In this document: positions 52,310 to 61,371 of the stretch, in pieces
Position numbering within the stretch: the stretch's first letter is position 1
Layout: every line of letters begins with the position of its first letter
DNA from: Rubripirellula amarantea
GTDB taxonomy: Bacteria > Planctomycetota > Planctomycetia > Pirellulales > Pirellulaceae
Direction: 5' to 3'
Assembly: GCF_007859865.1 (NCBI RefSeq)
Contig: NZ_SJPI01000001.1
Coordinates: 2,975,406-3,039,405, forward strand
DNA length: 64,000 bases
Made by a program: the position numbers and the translations under genes
The notes under the pieces: generated by a model
What the model was told of the DNA's origin: nothing
Seen by the model: only the letters and a program-made list of their open reading frames with translations
The model's database searches: none

Positions 52310-55300
52310 TCAGAATCTTGACGCGACCAGTCGCCTCGGAACGAAGACGCCGTCATTCAGCCATTGAATCCCCCGTTCTGATAAGGCAACGATTGACTGT
52401 TCTGAAAAGGATTCCGTCCACCAATAGTAGCTCGGGATTGATTCAAGTTGCGAATTGACTAGTGCTGAAACCTGAGACTCTGCAAGGTGTCGAAAATCCG
52501 CATAATGAAGAGTCTGGATTTGCGTCTCAGTTAGCGATAGGATCTGCATCTCAGTCAGCAGGCTGATAATTCCGGGATTCGAAACCTGGAGGTTCCTGAC
52601 CTGATCTATTTCGAGTGCTGCTCGCGCTTGAGGAGAAAGCTCGCTGAACCAATACTGATTGGGGATCGAGGCAAGCTGGGTTGGCGTCAACAACTTAATC
52701 TGCGATGACGAAAGCGGAACAAAATTTTGGTAGCGAAGTGATTGGATTTGTGCTTCGGTCAGCCACGAAATCTGAGTACGCGTGAGATAAGTGATCATGC
52801 CCGCTGCGTCTACCATGAGATTCTGCACTTGAGGTGGCGTAAGCTGTTCCCGAACCCCGGCGGGGATCCGGCTGAGCCAGTATGCACTAGGAATATCTGA
52901 GAATCGCACTGGATGGATTAGTTTAATTTGGTTCTCATCAAGAACAGGGAAGTCATAAAAACTCACTGAACGAATCTGTTCGAAGGTGAGCCATTGACGC
53001 TGTTTCTCCGTCAGCAAATGAAGCGTGCCGCGCGAAGCAACGTTGAGACGCTGCACCTGCTCCAACGACAGATTCGCGCGGGCCGCCGCAGAAATCGTCC
53101 CAAACCAATAAGCATTTGGAATCGACTCAATCTGCCCCGCGGTCAAGAACGCGACATCGGTTGGAGCTAAGGTTCCGAATTCTCGAAATGTCAGTTGCTC
53201 GACGCGGTCTTCGGGAGTGGGCTCCGGGATTGGTGGCGATACGCTACTCGTATGGCTCAGTCGGCCTGCCAGAAGCCAATCGGGACGAAAGGCGTCTGGA
53301 GGCATGAGCCTGCCAAGTGTTGGCCGTTTGCCGGCATCTAAGAGATCTTGGTTGGTCACCCCTTCGCCGGGATACCCAAACAGTTTGTCGTTGGGCACGA
53401 CGTAGTCGGGGTGCTGCTCTTCAAAGTAAGCATCTACCCCATTTATAACGATCCGCTGCGAGTGATCGCCTCTGAAAAGCTGTGAGCGTTGCTGTAGATC
53501 CCATTCAAGCTTGATTGAGTCAACTATTCCATCGATAACAGATATCGTATCGTGCCTTCCGTCACCATTCTTGATTAGCAATCCGACGTCATTGTCCCGA
53601 AATACCACGTCTGCCAAGCGTGACTTTACTATGGCATCTTTTTGGCCTGTTGGTCGAAGGATTGTACCTATCGCGAAGCCAGAAACCGTCACCTTTGAAA
53701 GGTCGAGATCGCCGCGATTCGCCGCGCCTTGATGCGAGATTCCGACTGAACCCTCGTTGATATCCGGATTCGCGAAGAAAGATGAGTCCGAAATCAATTT
53801 AGCATTGCTCGTATAAAAATCAGCGAAGGCGAATTCGGAAGTGTTCCAGCTCGTCAATCCGACGAACTCATTCGTTGTCTGAAGGCTCCAGATGTCAAAA
53901 CCTCGTTTTCCGCCAGCCGCGATATTGTTCTCGAACGCAGCAAACTGCAGGTGAGCCCGAAGCGTATCCTGCGTATAAATCTCGTATTGGGTTGGGTCGC
54001 TCAGAGCCGCTGCGACCACCTTCGGTACCTTAAGCCGCTTGTTAGGATCGGACCCATCGCCAAACTGAAAAAGAGCGTATTGACTGAACGCATTCCCCTC
54101 GGATACGTTTCCACGCACCACAGTCTGGCTCGCCCCGTGCAACCAAATGCCGGCCCCCTCGAATGCGAATTCGGACGGCGTCGCCTTGCGCCCGTCAATC
54201 GATTCGCCGGATCCGTTCGACGCGCCGGCGTAATTGTCTTCGATCACGACGCCCGTTTCGTTGCCGTCTTCGGTAACAATTCCCGCGCCAACTGCCTGCC
54301 AAACGGCATTGTTCGTGACGTCAATAAAATGGGTTCCGTGTATGCCAATTCCCCATTTCGGCGAGCCGTTTATGGCGGTACCACGAACTTCCGATATTCC
54401 GGATGTTCCCACGTGGTGAAAATGGATCGCGTATCGCCCGACCTGGTTAGTGCCAATATGTTCGATTTGGCCTCCTGTTACTTGACCACTGTCAAGTACA
54501 TCGACGGTGGTTCTTCCGAAACCGTCAATTTGCGCGCCCACAATGCTCATTTCGGCACCTTGAAATCCGATCAGATGGCCCCGGGTGCCATCAGGGTTTT
54601 CGGATCTAAGCAATACATCTCTGGTCAAATTCGTAACGTGAGGGAAGTTTCCAGCCAACCCAATATGATCATGTTCAAGCCCTTCTGAGATCCGAATTAA
54701 ATTTCCCTCGATATCGACGATCTGCATCGTTTCGTGCCAGTAGCCGCCCTTTGGGCGTAGCCTATATCGATCGGGGTGTGAGGTGTTCAGGATGGGTTCA
54801 TATTGAAGATCTTGCCGCGCTAGTTGCCTTGTATCAGCAATCGCAATCACATCTCCGATCTCCCAATCATCTGGAACGTTTTGAAAGACTAATGTACTTG
54901 TGTTCGCGTATGCGTCTTCTGCGAGTCTTGCGTAGGCAGTCTTCTCCGTCCCGTTAACGTCGAGTTCGCCAGCGACTAAGATCCCATTTCCCATTTGATG
55001 AGGATCGTCCGAAGTATCGATCTCGACGTCGGCGATCGTTACGACCGCGCCCGGGTTGAGTTCCAGTCGTCCACCCGGAGCCACGAAGATTGTCTGCCCA
55101 AAAAGCTCCCCTTCAACGACAACTTCTCCTTCGATTCTTAGTTCTGTGAAATCATAAGTTTCACCGGCCTCGACGCGGAGGATTTCGCCTACCTCAACAA
55201 TTTCGTCATCGATAACTGGCATGACGTCGCCCGCCATGCCAATGGGGACAAACATCATCGCCCGCCGTTCCAGACGCTCGATACAATTAATGTGCGTTGG

Positions 55301-55333
55301 CCGTGTTCTGAGGATTTTCATTGGTCGGGTCAT
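52310..55333 (-). CDS. G8/CEMIP-like right-handed beta-helix protein with novel C-terminal repeats
   Basis: 1007 residues. N-terminus has the planctomycete secreted-protein motif CIERLERRAMM, then a G8-like domain (about 45-150: LRVEAGETYDFTELRIEG, FVAPGGRLELNPG). Residues about 230-650 form a beta-helix with RYAIHFHHVGTSG near 300, GTHFIDVTNNAVWQAVGAG and IVTEDGNETGVVIEDN, closely resembling the order in CEMIP/TMEM2 hyaluronidases. A Pro/Glu linker (PPIPEPTPEDRVEQ) leads to three exact 76-residue repeats and a shorter fourth (711-1007). Likely a secreted polysaccharide-binding or degrading protein serving the locus. No typical signal peptide is clear, as is usual for this protein type. Confidence 0.85.
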   Translation of the reverse strand: MTRPMKILRTRPTHINCIERLERRAMMFVPIGMAGDVMPVIDDEIVEVGEILRVEAGETYDFTELRIEGEVVVEGELFGQTIFVAPGGRLELNPGAVVTIADVEIDTSDDPHQMGNGILVAGELDVNGTEKTAYARLAEDAYANTSTLVFQNVPDDWEIGDVIAIADTRQLARQDLQYEPILNTSHPDRYRLRPKGGYWHETMQIVDIEGNLIRISEGLEHDHIGLAGNFPHVTNLTRDVLLRSENPDGTRGHLIGFQGAEMSIVGAQIDGFGRTTVDVLDSGQVTGGQIEHIGTNQVGRYAIHFHHVGTSGISEVRGTAINGSPKWGIGIHGTHFIDVTNNAVWQAVGAGIVTEDGNETGVVIEDNYAGASNGSGESIDGRKATPSEFAFEGAGIWLHGASQTVVRGNVSEGNAFSQYALFQFGDGSDPNKRLKVPKVVAAALSDPTQYEIYTQDTLRAHLQFAAFENNIAAGGKRGFDIWSLQTTNEFVGLTSWNTSEFAFADFYTSNAKLISDSSFFANPDINEGSVGISHQGAANRGDLDLSKVTVSGFAIGTILRPTGQKDAIVKSRLADVVFRDNDVGLLIKNGDGRHDTISVIDGIVDSIKLEWDLQQRSQLFRGDHSQRIVINGVDAYFEEQHPDYVVPNDKLFGYPGEGVTNQDLLDAGKRPTLGRLMPPDAFRPDWLLAGRLSHTSSVSPPIPEPTPEDRVEQLTFREFGTLAPTDVAFLTAGQIESIPNAYWFGTISAAARANLSLEQVQRLNVASRGTLHLLTEKQRQWLTFEQIRSVSFYDFPVLDENQIKLIHPVRFSDIPSAYWLSRIPAGVREQLTPPQVQNLMVDAAGMITYLTRTQISWLTEAQIQSLRYQNFVPLSSSQIKLLTPTQLASIPNQYWFSELSPQARAALEIDQVRNLQVSNPGIISLLTEMQILSLTETQIQTLHYADFRHLAESQVSALVNSQLESIPSYYWWTESFSEQSIVALSERGIQWLNDGVFVPRRLVASRF
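52313..53203 (-). repeat. 76-residue protein repeats at the C-terminus of the G8 protein
   Basis: Residues 711-786, 787-862, 863-938 are exactly 76 residues each without gaps; 939-1007 is a shorter fourth unit. Shared positions: I-x-S/T-L-x-Y/F-x-x-F at the start, Q-I/V-x-x-L near 15-20, S-I-P-x-x-Y-W-F/L at 27-34, E/P-x-Q-V-x-N-L near 48-53, and L-T-x-x-Q-I near 64-70. Sequence identity between units is moderate, so this is an old repeat. No known domain was recognised. Confidence 0.85.
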
Positions 55334-55426
55334 GCTGAGATGAGAGAAGAGAGGTCGAGAACAGGTTGCGAGATTAGTGGCGATCGATTAGTACTGAAAC
55401 AAGTCGAGACTGTCGCTTCCAAGGAC

Positions 55427-55467
55427 CGATACACTCGCAGTTTAAGCTATACCACCAAAGTGTATCG
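55427..55467. promoter_or_regulatory. Dyad CGATACACT/AGTGTATCG upstream of the G8 gene
   Basis: Two 9-base arms (55427-55435 and 55459-55467), perfect complements with a 23-base spacer, about 95 bases before the G8 start codon on the minus strand. Arm spacing suits a dimeric DNA-binding protein. No T-run follows, so it is not a terminator. Confidence 0.35.
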
Positions 55468-55569
55468 ATCATCGAGATTTTTGGTCCCCTCAACTTTCAA
55501 AAAGACTCGATGGTTGTCAGCATGTATTGTCACAGGTAAGCGGGCACGACAAAAAGCTCAGCGTCGATC

Positions 55570-56517
55570 TTACAATGCACCGATCGCGGCCTTGACTTCG
55601 GCACAAGGTGAGGTCTTTCCAACTAGAAATGAGAAAAGGTTGGGCAGGTGAGGACCGAAAACAAACCGCTTGCTGAGTTCGTTTCCCGTCGCGTCTGACA
55701 ATAGTGAACGACGCGAAATCTGACTTATCTTGTCCTGCAATATCTCTCGCTGTTGCCGAAGCTTTGTAAGTGTATGTTCTCTAATTTTTTCCGCCTGCCA
55801 AGTTCGTTTCGAAATGGATGAAACGGCATTTAAAACGGAAGACGAGTCAGCCTCGGCGATAACATGATTGTCAGGATCGAACCAGAAGTCACGCCCACCC
55901 GTTGACTTAGTTGAAACGATTGGTTTACCACATAACAAGTACTCGGTTGTCGCGAACATTCCACCCTCCTTCTTTGACAAGGCAAGGCAACAAGCTGAAC
56001 GACAAATCTCTCTTGCTACATCGTCCTTGCTAAGATACTCGGGATTAGCCTCCGCATGCGAACACCCCCAGTCGTCGAGTCTATCGAGAGCCTGGACGCT
56101 AGCGGTAATGATTCGTAACCGGGGAACTTTTGACGCCAACCAGACACGTTTGTAGTTGTGCAATCCTGCCGTATAGAGAGCATCATAAACTTGCTTTTCT
56201 GCTCGCGGACGAAATAGTGTCTCGTCACAAAAAAGATTGTGATGGCAAAACGAAGCATTCAGTCCGAGCAGACGAAGCGCTCGCTCCTCTGCTGGTGCGT
56301 TGCATAACCAATACACCTTGTGCGGACGGGATTTCCACGTCGCTTTGAACGCGGAAATTGCACCTCGGGCATCGCCCGCGTACCACATAGGGAAAACCAA
56401 GAAATGAGCTTTCATTCCCGCTTCGGATGCATTAGCCGCAGCGACTTCAAGATAGTTGTTCGCTACACAGAAAACTGGAGGCTCCGTAGAGACTACATAG
56501 ACACCAGACATCAACAT
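55570..56517 (-). CDS. Glycosyltransferase, GT4-like
   Basis: 315 residues, ATG 56517 directly following the previous stop with no gap. N-terminal fold shows YVVSTEPPVFCVANNYLE; the C-terminal donor domain has CLALSKKEGGMFATTEYLLC followed by GKPIVSTKSTGGRDFWFDP, where the EGG...TTEYL element corresponds to the catalytic E-x7-E region. Probably transfers a sugar to the lipid-linked intermediate. Shorter than typical GT4 proteins at the N-terminus. Confidence 0.78.
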   Translation of the reverse strand: MLMSGVYVVSTEPPVFCVANNYLEVAAANASEAGMKAHFLVFPMWYAGDARGAISAFKATWKSRPHKVYWLCNAPAEERALRLLGLNASFCHHNLFCDETLFRPRAEKQVYDALYTAGLHNYKRVWLASKVPRLRIITASVQALDRLDDWGCSHAEANPEYLSKDDVAREICRSACCLALSKKEGGMFATTEYLLCGKPIVSTKSTGGRDFWFDPDNHVIAEADSSSVLNAVSSISKRTWQAEKIREHTLTKLRQQREILQDKISQISRRSLLSDATGNELSKRFVFGPHLPNLFSFLVGKTSPCAEVKAAIGAL

Positions 56518-59178
56518 TCAGCGAGACTCCACGGTAAATGTGATCAAAGAATAGACGAGTAAAAAACAGAGTGTTACAATCAATCCGCCCCCGAAACTCA
56601 AGGCAATGAGTTTTGCGCGACGCAAAGCGATCTGTCTCTGAGGGGTGAATGCCTGCTTTGGAGGATGCGAAACCAATCTCGCAGTTGGCAACCTCTTGGA
56701 GGCACGATGGCTTCGGAACCAGGACCATTGCCAACCGAATTGAGCGATTAAGATGACGGGACGGCAAAGTGTCCGCGAAGGCATCGTGTGCAATGTCGAA
56801 CAAACATAATTAAAAAAGAAATCAGATTTCTTCCTCAACGCTGAGTGGCGTTCCGAATCGTCTTGGTTAAGCCAAGCAGCGTATTCCAAAATGTGCCACT
56901 TCCGCATGTCTTGTGCAGCCCAAGTCTCGCTGGGATACTGCAGTCGGTCCGCATTGCTCAGCGTAGGAACTTCGTGATTGGTCATCCACAACGCGTAGTG
57001 GTTTAATGAGTCCACTGCAAAGGCATATGACGAGTCGTTCTCCCCAATTGCCGCTTTGAGATCGATATATCGCGTGAGCGCCTGTAAGAACATCGTGTAG
57101 AACCATCGTAACTCCGCATTAAGCAGATCCAACTTTTCGATGTTATCTTCCGGATGTATCACACGCATGATGAGTTTTCGTGCATAGTCGAGGTACTTTT
57201 GATCTTGAGTTAACTCGTACCCGGTCATCAACGCGTGTAGTGAATTCGCGGAGGCGCGGCCGGGACCGTGATATCCCGCACCACTCTCAATCGAGAGTCC
57301 CGTCTCTGACCTTGAGAGCCAACGGAAAACTGTTTTTGTGCCATCCTCGATTCGCATCACGTAGTCGGCGGCATTGATTGCCGCGTCTCGATACTGTAGC
57401 TCACCGGTCAGAAAGTACGCATACATCCAGCCAGTCGGGTAATTCTGCGAAGCCGACGGGCCTCCACCGACTCCATAGTTCTGTGCGAGCTTCTTACCCG
57501 TGCTTCCCAACTCCTTGAGATCCTTACCACCTTTCATCCCCGAAGTCTTCAAATGACGTGGGTAGCTACGGTGCGTTCCCGTGTCGGCATCGGCATAGTG
57601 GTAGGTGTGCCAGAACAATCCGCCGTTATAGAGGTTCTTGTCTTCATCGGTGTGATACGTGTCGATATCCCATGCATGATCTGCCATTGCAACCATCTGA
57701 TCGAACCAGCGTGAATCGCCAGTACGCATGAAGTGGATCGCGAATGCCCACGTGCAGTCGTACTGATTGTTGTAGTGCGAAATCATTGGGCCCTCGCCCT
57801 CGTGGTAGATGGCTTCGTGGTCGCCATAGATATCGCCGTAATGCCGCCATCCGTACTCGTCGATGAGTTCGCGTTTTGCAAAAAAACTATCCGGTCCGAC
57901 GATCGCTGAATCGACCAGATCGTGATAATTCGTGTTGGGGTCGTCACTGCGCGATGTCAAAAATGGAATAGCTTGTGACCTCACGTAATCTCCTGGTGAT
58001 AGCGATGGCCTGCAAGAACTCGTGTACCAATCAAGTGGACCATCCGTCGCTTTGCCTTCTCCGACGAAGATTGCGAACTCATGAGTTTTTTGCTCGCCGC
58101 CCTGCAGTTCGTGAAGAGAACCGGACTCCTCGGGAAATAATCCCAATTGCAGCGAATTGTCGTTCACTCGAATACACTTTGGGAAATTCTCCCAAAAGGC
58201 TCGCATTGCGATCGCAACGGTCGAGTCGCCCACAGAACGAACGACCTGTGGTTTCGCACGAAGTCCTGCTTGACGATTTTCACCGATGTTCGCGCGGTAG
58301 CCACGAAACGCAAGTGGAATCTCGCGATCCTTGTTGAGATGATTCCGGGAATGCCAGTTTGCACCCCCGCTTGACGCTTGAAACAGATTCAGGGTCGATT
58401 CGCCCTGAAGTTTTTTGCCGTCGCCACAATCCAAACGGATCATGGGTTCTTCTTTGGAGTGCTCCTGTGTTGGAAGTGAAAGAACGAACGAAAGGTCTCG
58501 CAGTAAAAGCGAGCCTGCGTTCCCGAGATCCCAGTTTCCGTCAGGATGCCCCGCCGGTCGCGGGTTCTGAACCGTCACCCGGAAGACCGCTGTGGATAGA
58601 TCTGGGTAAACGCTGACAAACAGTCGAACCAACAATGGAAGTTCGATACCCGTGTCGCTGCGCATCCCAGTTGAAAGCAAAAGTTGCTTGCAAATCGGTC
58701 CGTCATCTAATACTTCAAACGAGCCCCCCGCTGCTTCGTAGACGTTGTTCCTCGAGTCGACCGAGCGGAATCTAACGCTATGCTCGACCCCTCCTAATCG
58801 AATCGCTAGTCCGTGTTCCCCGCATGACTCGATAGAAAACTGAGTAATAGGAGGGTCTTGAGACATCGGCATTGCAGCGACAAGCTCTGTCGAGTCCTGC
58901 CATTGATCTTCGTCGGGGGGAACGGTCCAAACAATGGAACACCACTGAATGGATCCGTCTGGCCACCGTTGAAGCACTTTGACCTGCGTGCGTAAATTGT
59001 TAGCGCCTACACGAATACCCACTTGATTCGCGTGACTAACGCTTCCGCTCGCGAATGGGACGCTCATCCGGAACAGACGGGTGGCTTTGCAAGCAGCCGT
59101 TTCCGATGCCTCGAAGACGACACGCATTGGGGCAAAGTCTGCCGGAGTGTGTTTTTCGACACTCACCTCAACATCCAT
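56518..59178 (-). CDS. Rhamnogalacturonan-lyase-like (PcRGLX/YetA type) protein, membrane-anchored
   Basis: 886 residues. N-terminal RIFT-barrel-type region (about 30-330) includes MSVPFASGSVSH, VLQRWPDGSIQWCSIVW and YPDLSTAVFRVTVQNPRPAG, features of the PcRGLX/YetA family of exo-rhamnogalacturonan lyases. A central catalytic-like helical domain follows (HYNNQYDCTWAFAIHFMRTG, HTYHYADADTGTHRSYPRHL, YPTGWMYAYFLTG). A single C-terminal membrane helix (LSFGGGLIVTLCFLLVYSLI) anchors it. No N-terminal signal peptide seen, so topology is uncertain. The overlap of 11 bases with the polymerase gene puts it in the EPS operon. Lyase activity on the local polymer is inferred. Confidence 0.7.
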   Translation of the reverse strand: MDVEVSVEKHTPADFAPMRVVFEASETAACKATRLFRMSVPFASGSVSHANQVGIRVGANNLRTQVKVLQRWPDGSIQWCSIVWTVPPDEDQWQDSTELVAAMPMSQDPPITQFSIESCGEHGLAIRLGGVEHSVRFRSVDSRNNVYEAAGGSFEVLDDGPICKQLLLSTGMRSDTGIELPLLVRLFVSVYPDLSTAVFRVTVQNPRPAGHPDGNWDLGNAGSLLLRDLSFVLSLPTQEHSKEEPMIRLDCGDGKKLQGESTLNLFQASSGGANWHSRNHLNKDREIPLAFRGYRANIGENRQAGLRAKPQVVRSVGDSTVAIAMRAFWENFPKCIRVNDNSLQLGLFPEESGSLHELQGGEQKTHEFAIFVGEGKATDGPLDWYTSSCRPSLSPGDYVRSQAIPFLTSRSDDPNTNYHDLVDSAIVGPDSFFAKRELIDEYGWRHYGDIYGDHEAIYHEGEGPMISHYNNQYDCTWAFAIHFMRTGDSRWFDQMVAMADHAWDIDTYHTDEDKNLYNGGLFWHTYHYADADTGTHRSYPRHLKTSGMKGGKDLKELGSTGKKLAQNYGVGGGPSASQNYPTGWMYAYFLTGELQYRDAAINAADYVMRIEDGTKTVFRWLSRSETGLSIESGAGYHGPGRASANSLHALMTGYELTQDQKYLDYARKLIMRVIHPEDNIEKLDLLNAELRWFYTMFLQALTRYIDLKAAIGENDSSYAFAVDSLNHYALWMTNHEVPTLSNADRLQYPSETWAAQDMRKWHILEYAAWLNQDDSERHSALRKKSDFFFNYVCSTLHTMPSRTLCRPVILIAQFGWQWSWFRSHRASKRLPTARLVSHPPKQAFTPQRQIALRRAKLIALSFGGGLIVTLCFLLVYSLITFTVESR

Positions 59179-60496
59179 CAGTTGAGTGTCCCATACCTGC
59201 TTGCGTAAGCTCGATGGTTTGCTCTACCGCCAGTTGCGGACTCGCGCGCTCTAAATCGATCGATGCGCAAATCCCTGCTCCAATCGCCACGATTGCGTAT
59301 GAGCTTTCCAAGAGGGCACCGCTCGAAAACGAACTTGAAAGAAAATAACCGGGTACCATTATCGAAATCGCAAACAGTCCGAGCAATTCGGGATGCCCGA
59401 GCTCCCTAAATCGGTGACGGTAGGTTCGTAAGCAACGCCACCACGGAATGAGAAAGAAACACAGGTACAATAATAAAGACGGGACACCGGACCCGGCACT
59501 GATCTCCAGAAAGAGGTTGTGCGGTGCCTTGTGCGTCTCATTTGCATACTCGGTTTCATATTGAGGGATTACGGTCTTGACGGCATATGGTCCAACGCCA
59601 AGTAGAAGATTGTCCTCAGTAATCTTCCACGCAGCCCTCCAGAGCAGGAAGCGGCTGTTTGCAGAGGTGTCGCGTTGTTCTTCCGACTCGAACGTGGACA
59701 TGAACTCTTTTATCACCGGTGCACCCGCCAGAACTGCGACGAGTATCCCTGAAACGACCGCAATGCAGATCGTTTCTGTGGTTTTGGGCATCAGGAAAAT
59801 GGCCACAATCGCGATCAACACGATCCCAAGCATTGCACCGCGTGATTCCATTAGCATGATTTGGTGTAACTGCAGCAACACGATACCACCAGCAATGGAG
59901 CGTTGCCAAATCTTGCCGGAAAAGATCGCAAGGGAGAGACTGGCGACGATCGCAGGCATCGTGAACACCGAGTAGACATTACTATCTCCCTTGAAACCCC
60001 ACGGAACGGATACATATCGGCAAAACCCGAGTTGGAAATACTCTTCGTTTATTCGAAACGCGTTGTACGCACTCCCGATGGCGATGGCCCAAAATAATAG
60101 GAAACAGCGTCCGGGTGTGTCCGTTATCCGCGCGGTGAGGACCGACAACACCACAATTTTCCATAGGTTGTCCATGTAGACGGACGTCAACTCGGGCGTT
60201 ACGGACTGCTGTGCCGAAACAAAGGAGAGGAGTAGGAAGCCGACAAGGCACGCGTTTGCTCTCGCGAACCATCCTTGAAAGCGATTGCCGGAGAAACCCG
60301 CGATAGCCCAGCCAACGATCAGCGACCCAAAGATGTACTTTTGGAATCCTGAGTCGGCGGGGACGCTCCAGTGCCAATTCCATTCTGGCTGAAGAAAAAC
60401 AAAGAAATAGAATGCAGCGAGGCCCCATATTGGTCGAAAAAGCGCAGCGATGACTGCGGCACCGAATAGACCATAAACTACGAGTAAGCCGATCAT
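59168..60496 (-). CDS. O-antigen ligase/polymerase-like membrane protein (Wzy type)
   Basis: 442 residues from ATG 60496 (an earlier start adds 17 residues). About eleven membrane helices with a large extracytoplasmic loop carrying RFLLWRAAWKITEDNLLLGVGP and HKAPHNLFLEISAGSGVPSL, the conserved W-x-x-A...L-G-x-G and H-N-x-x-L...G-x-x elements of the Wzy_C/WaaL family. Polymerises or ligates the glycan. Resembles the ligase class found in exosortase-linked EPS loci. Confidence 0.87.
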   Translation of the reverse strand: MIGLLVVYGLFGAAVIAALFRPIWGLAAFYFFVFLQPEWNWHWSVPADSGFQKYIFGSLIVGWAIAGFSGNRFQGWFARANACLVGFLLLSFVSAQQSVTPELTSVYMDNLWKIVVLSVLTARITDTPGRCFLLFWAIAIGSAYNAFRINEEYFQLGFCRYVSVPWGFKGDSNVYSVFTMPAIVASLSLAIFSGKIWQRSIAGGIVLLQLHQIMLMESRGAMLGIVLIAIVAIFLMPKTTETICIAVVSGILVAVLAGAPVIKEFMSTFESEEQRDTSANSRFLLWRAAWKITEDNLLLGVGPYAVKTVIPQYETEYANETHKAPHNLFLEISAGSGVPSLLLYLCFFLIPWWRCLRTYRHRFRELGHPELLGLFAISIMVPGYFLSSSFSSGALLESSYAIVAIGAGICASIDLERASPQLAVEQTIELTQAGMGHSTDGC

Positions 60497-60594
60497 GTTT
60501 GGTTTACCCGACGGGCATATGATATTCGTTCGGACCTGACCGAGCAACGAACGTGATCAGCCGAAGATACGGTTTCCGCATCCAAGCAATGTTC

Positions 60595-61371
60595 TCACGA
60601 TTGTCCATAAGGCATCTTGACAAATCGCCTGCGGATAGATCGCCAAACTGTCCTAGGGAAACACAACATCGCTTTGAGGCTTTCTTTTGTCCCAAGTTCC
60701 TGGCTCGCATATCGTTCTAGGTGAATCGGGTGCACCACGTCCAACATTAAGTTCGATGCGTCCTTGGCATCACCAAGGATCGCGGCGTACTTTTCCGCGT
60801 TTGCGTAGAACAGCGTGTTCTGGCGATAGTAGAAAGGTATCTTGCTGTCATTCCATATACGAGGTCGGACTAGATCGATCGGCCGATAGCCATGCTTCAT
60901 GAAACGTCGCGCCCAATTGCTTTGCCATTGCTCGTTCACGTGGTCGACGCCTCCCTGCAATGGGATTGCCGCACCGAACAGAACGCAGGGTGCAACGCCA
61001 CATATGTCGGCGACAAACGAATCGGCCCGTTCCGGAGAGAGGTGTTCCGCGACCTCTAGTGAGATTGCTAGGTCGAACGATTCATCCGTCGAGATCCGAT
61101 CTTCGAGATCTTGTCGAATCAGTTTGATCTCCGGCGAATCTAAGAGATTGTCGGACACCCACAGTCCTTCGAAACCTACTGTCCGTTCGACGCCGTGCTC
61201 GCGCCCTGTCGCCAGCCAAGTTCCGGTTCCGCAGCCGAAATCGACGGCGCTCTTGATGGGAATTGTATTCGACAAAATTTCCCAAACAGCCTGGCACGTG
61301 TGGAGTGTACGCTCTCGCCGGCCCTCATAAAAATCGCCTTCGTAGTTGGTTACTAGCTTACTTTTCATCAT
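60595..61371 (-). CDS. SAM-dependent methyltransferase, class I
   Basis: 258 residues. Motif I AVDFGCGTGTWLATG near residue 42, AISLEVAEHLSPERAD near 105, both as in the relative at 50744. Likely methylates a sugar of the polymer or lipid acceptor. Two tandem ATGs begin the frame; the first overlaps the GT2 stop by 14 bases. Confidence 0.88.
   Translation of the reverse strand: MMKSKLVTNYEGDFYEGRRERTLHTCQAVWEILSNTIPIKSAVDFGCGTGTWLATGREHGVERTVGFEGLWVSDNLLDSPEIKLIRQDLEDRISTDESFDLAISLEVAEHLSPERADSFVADICGVAPCVLFGAAIPLQGGVDHVNEQWQSNWARRFMKHGYRPIDLVRPRIWNDSKIPFYYRQNTLFYANAEKYAAILGDAKDASNLMLDVVHPIHLERYASQELGTKESLKAMLCFPRTVWRSIRRRFVKMPYGQS

Noticed and set aside
53951-54688. A 245-residue open frame on the plus strand
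   Set aside because: It lies wholly inside the G8 protein gene on the other strand and shows no domain or signal.
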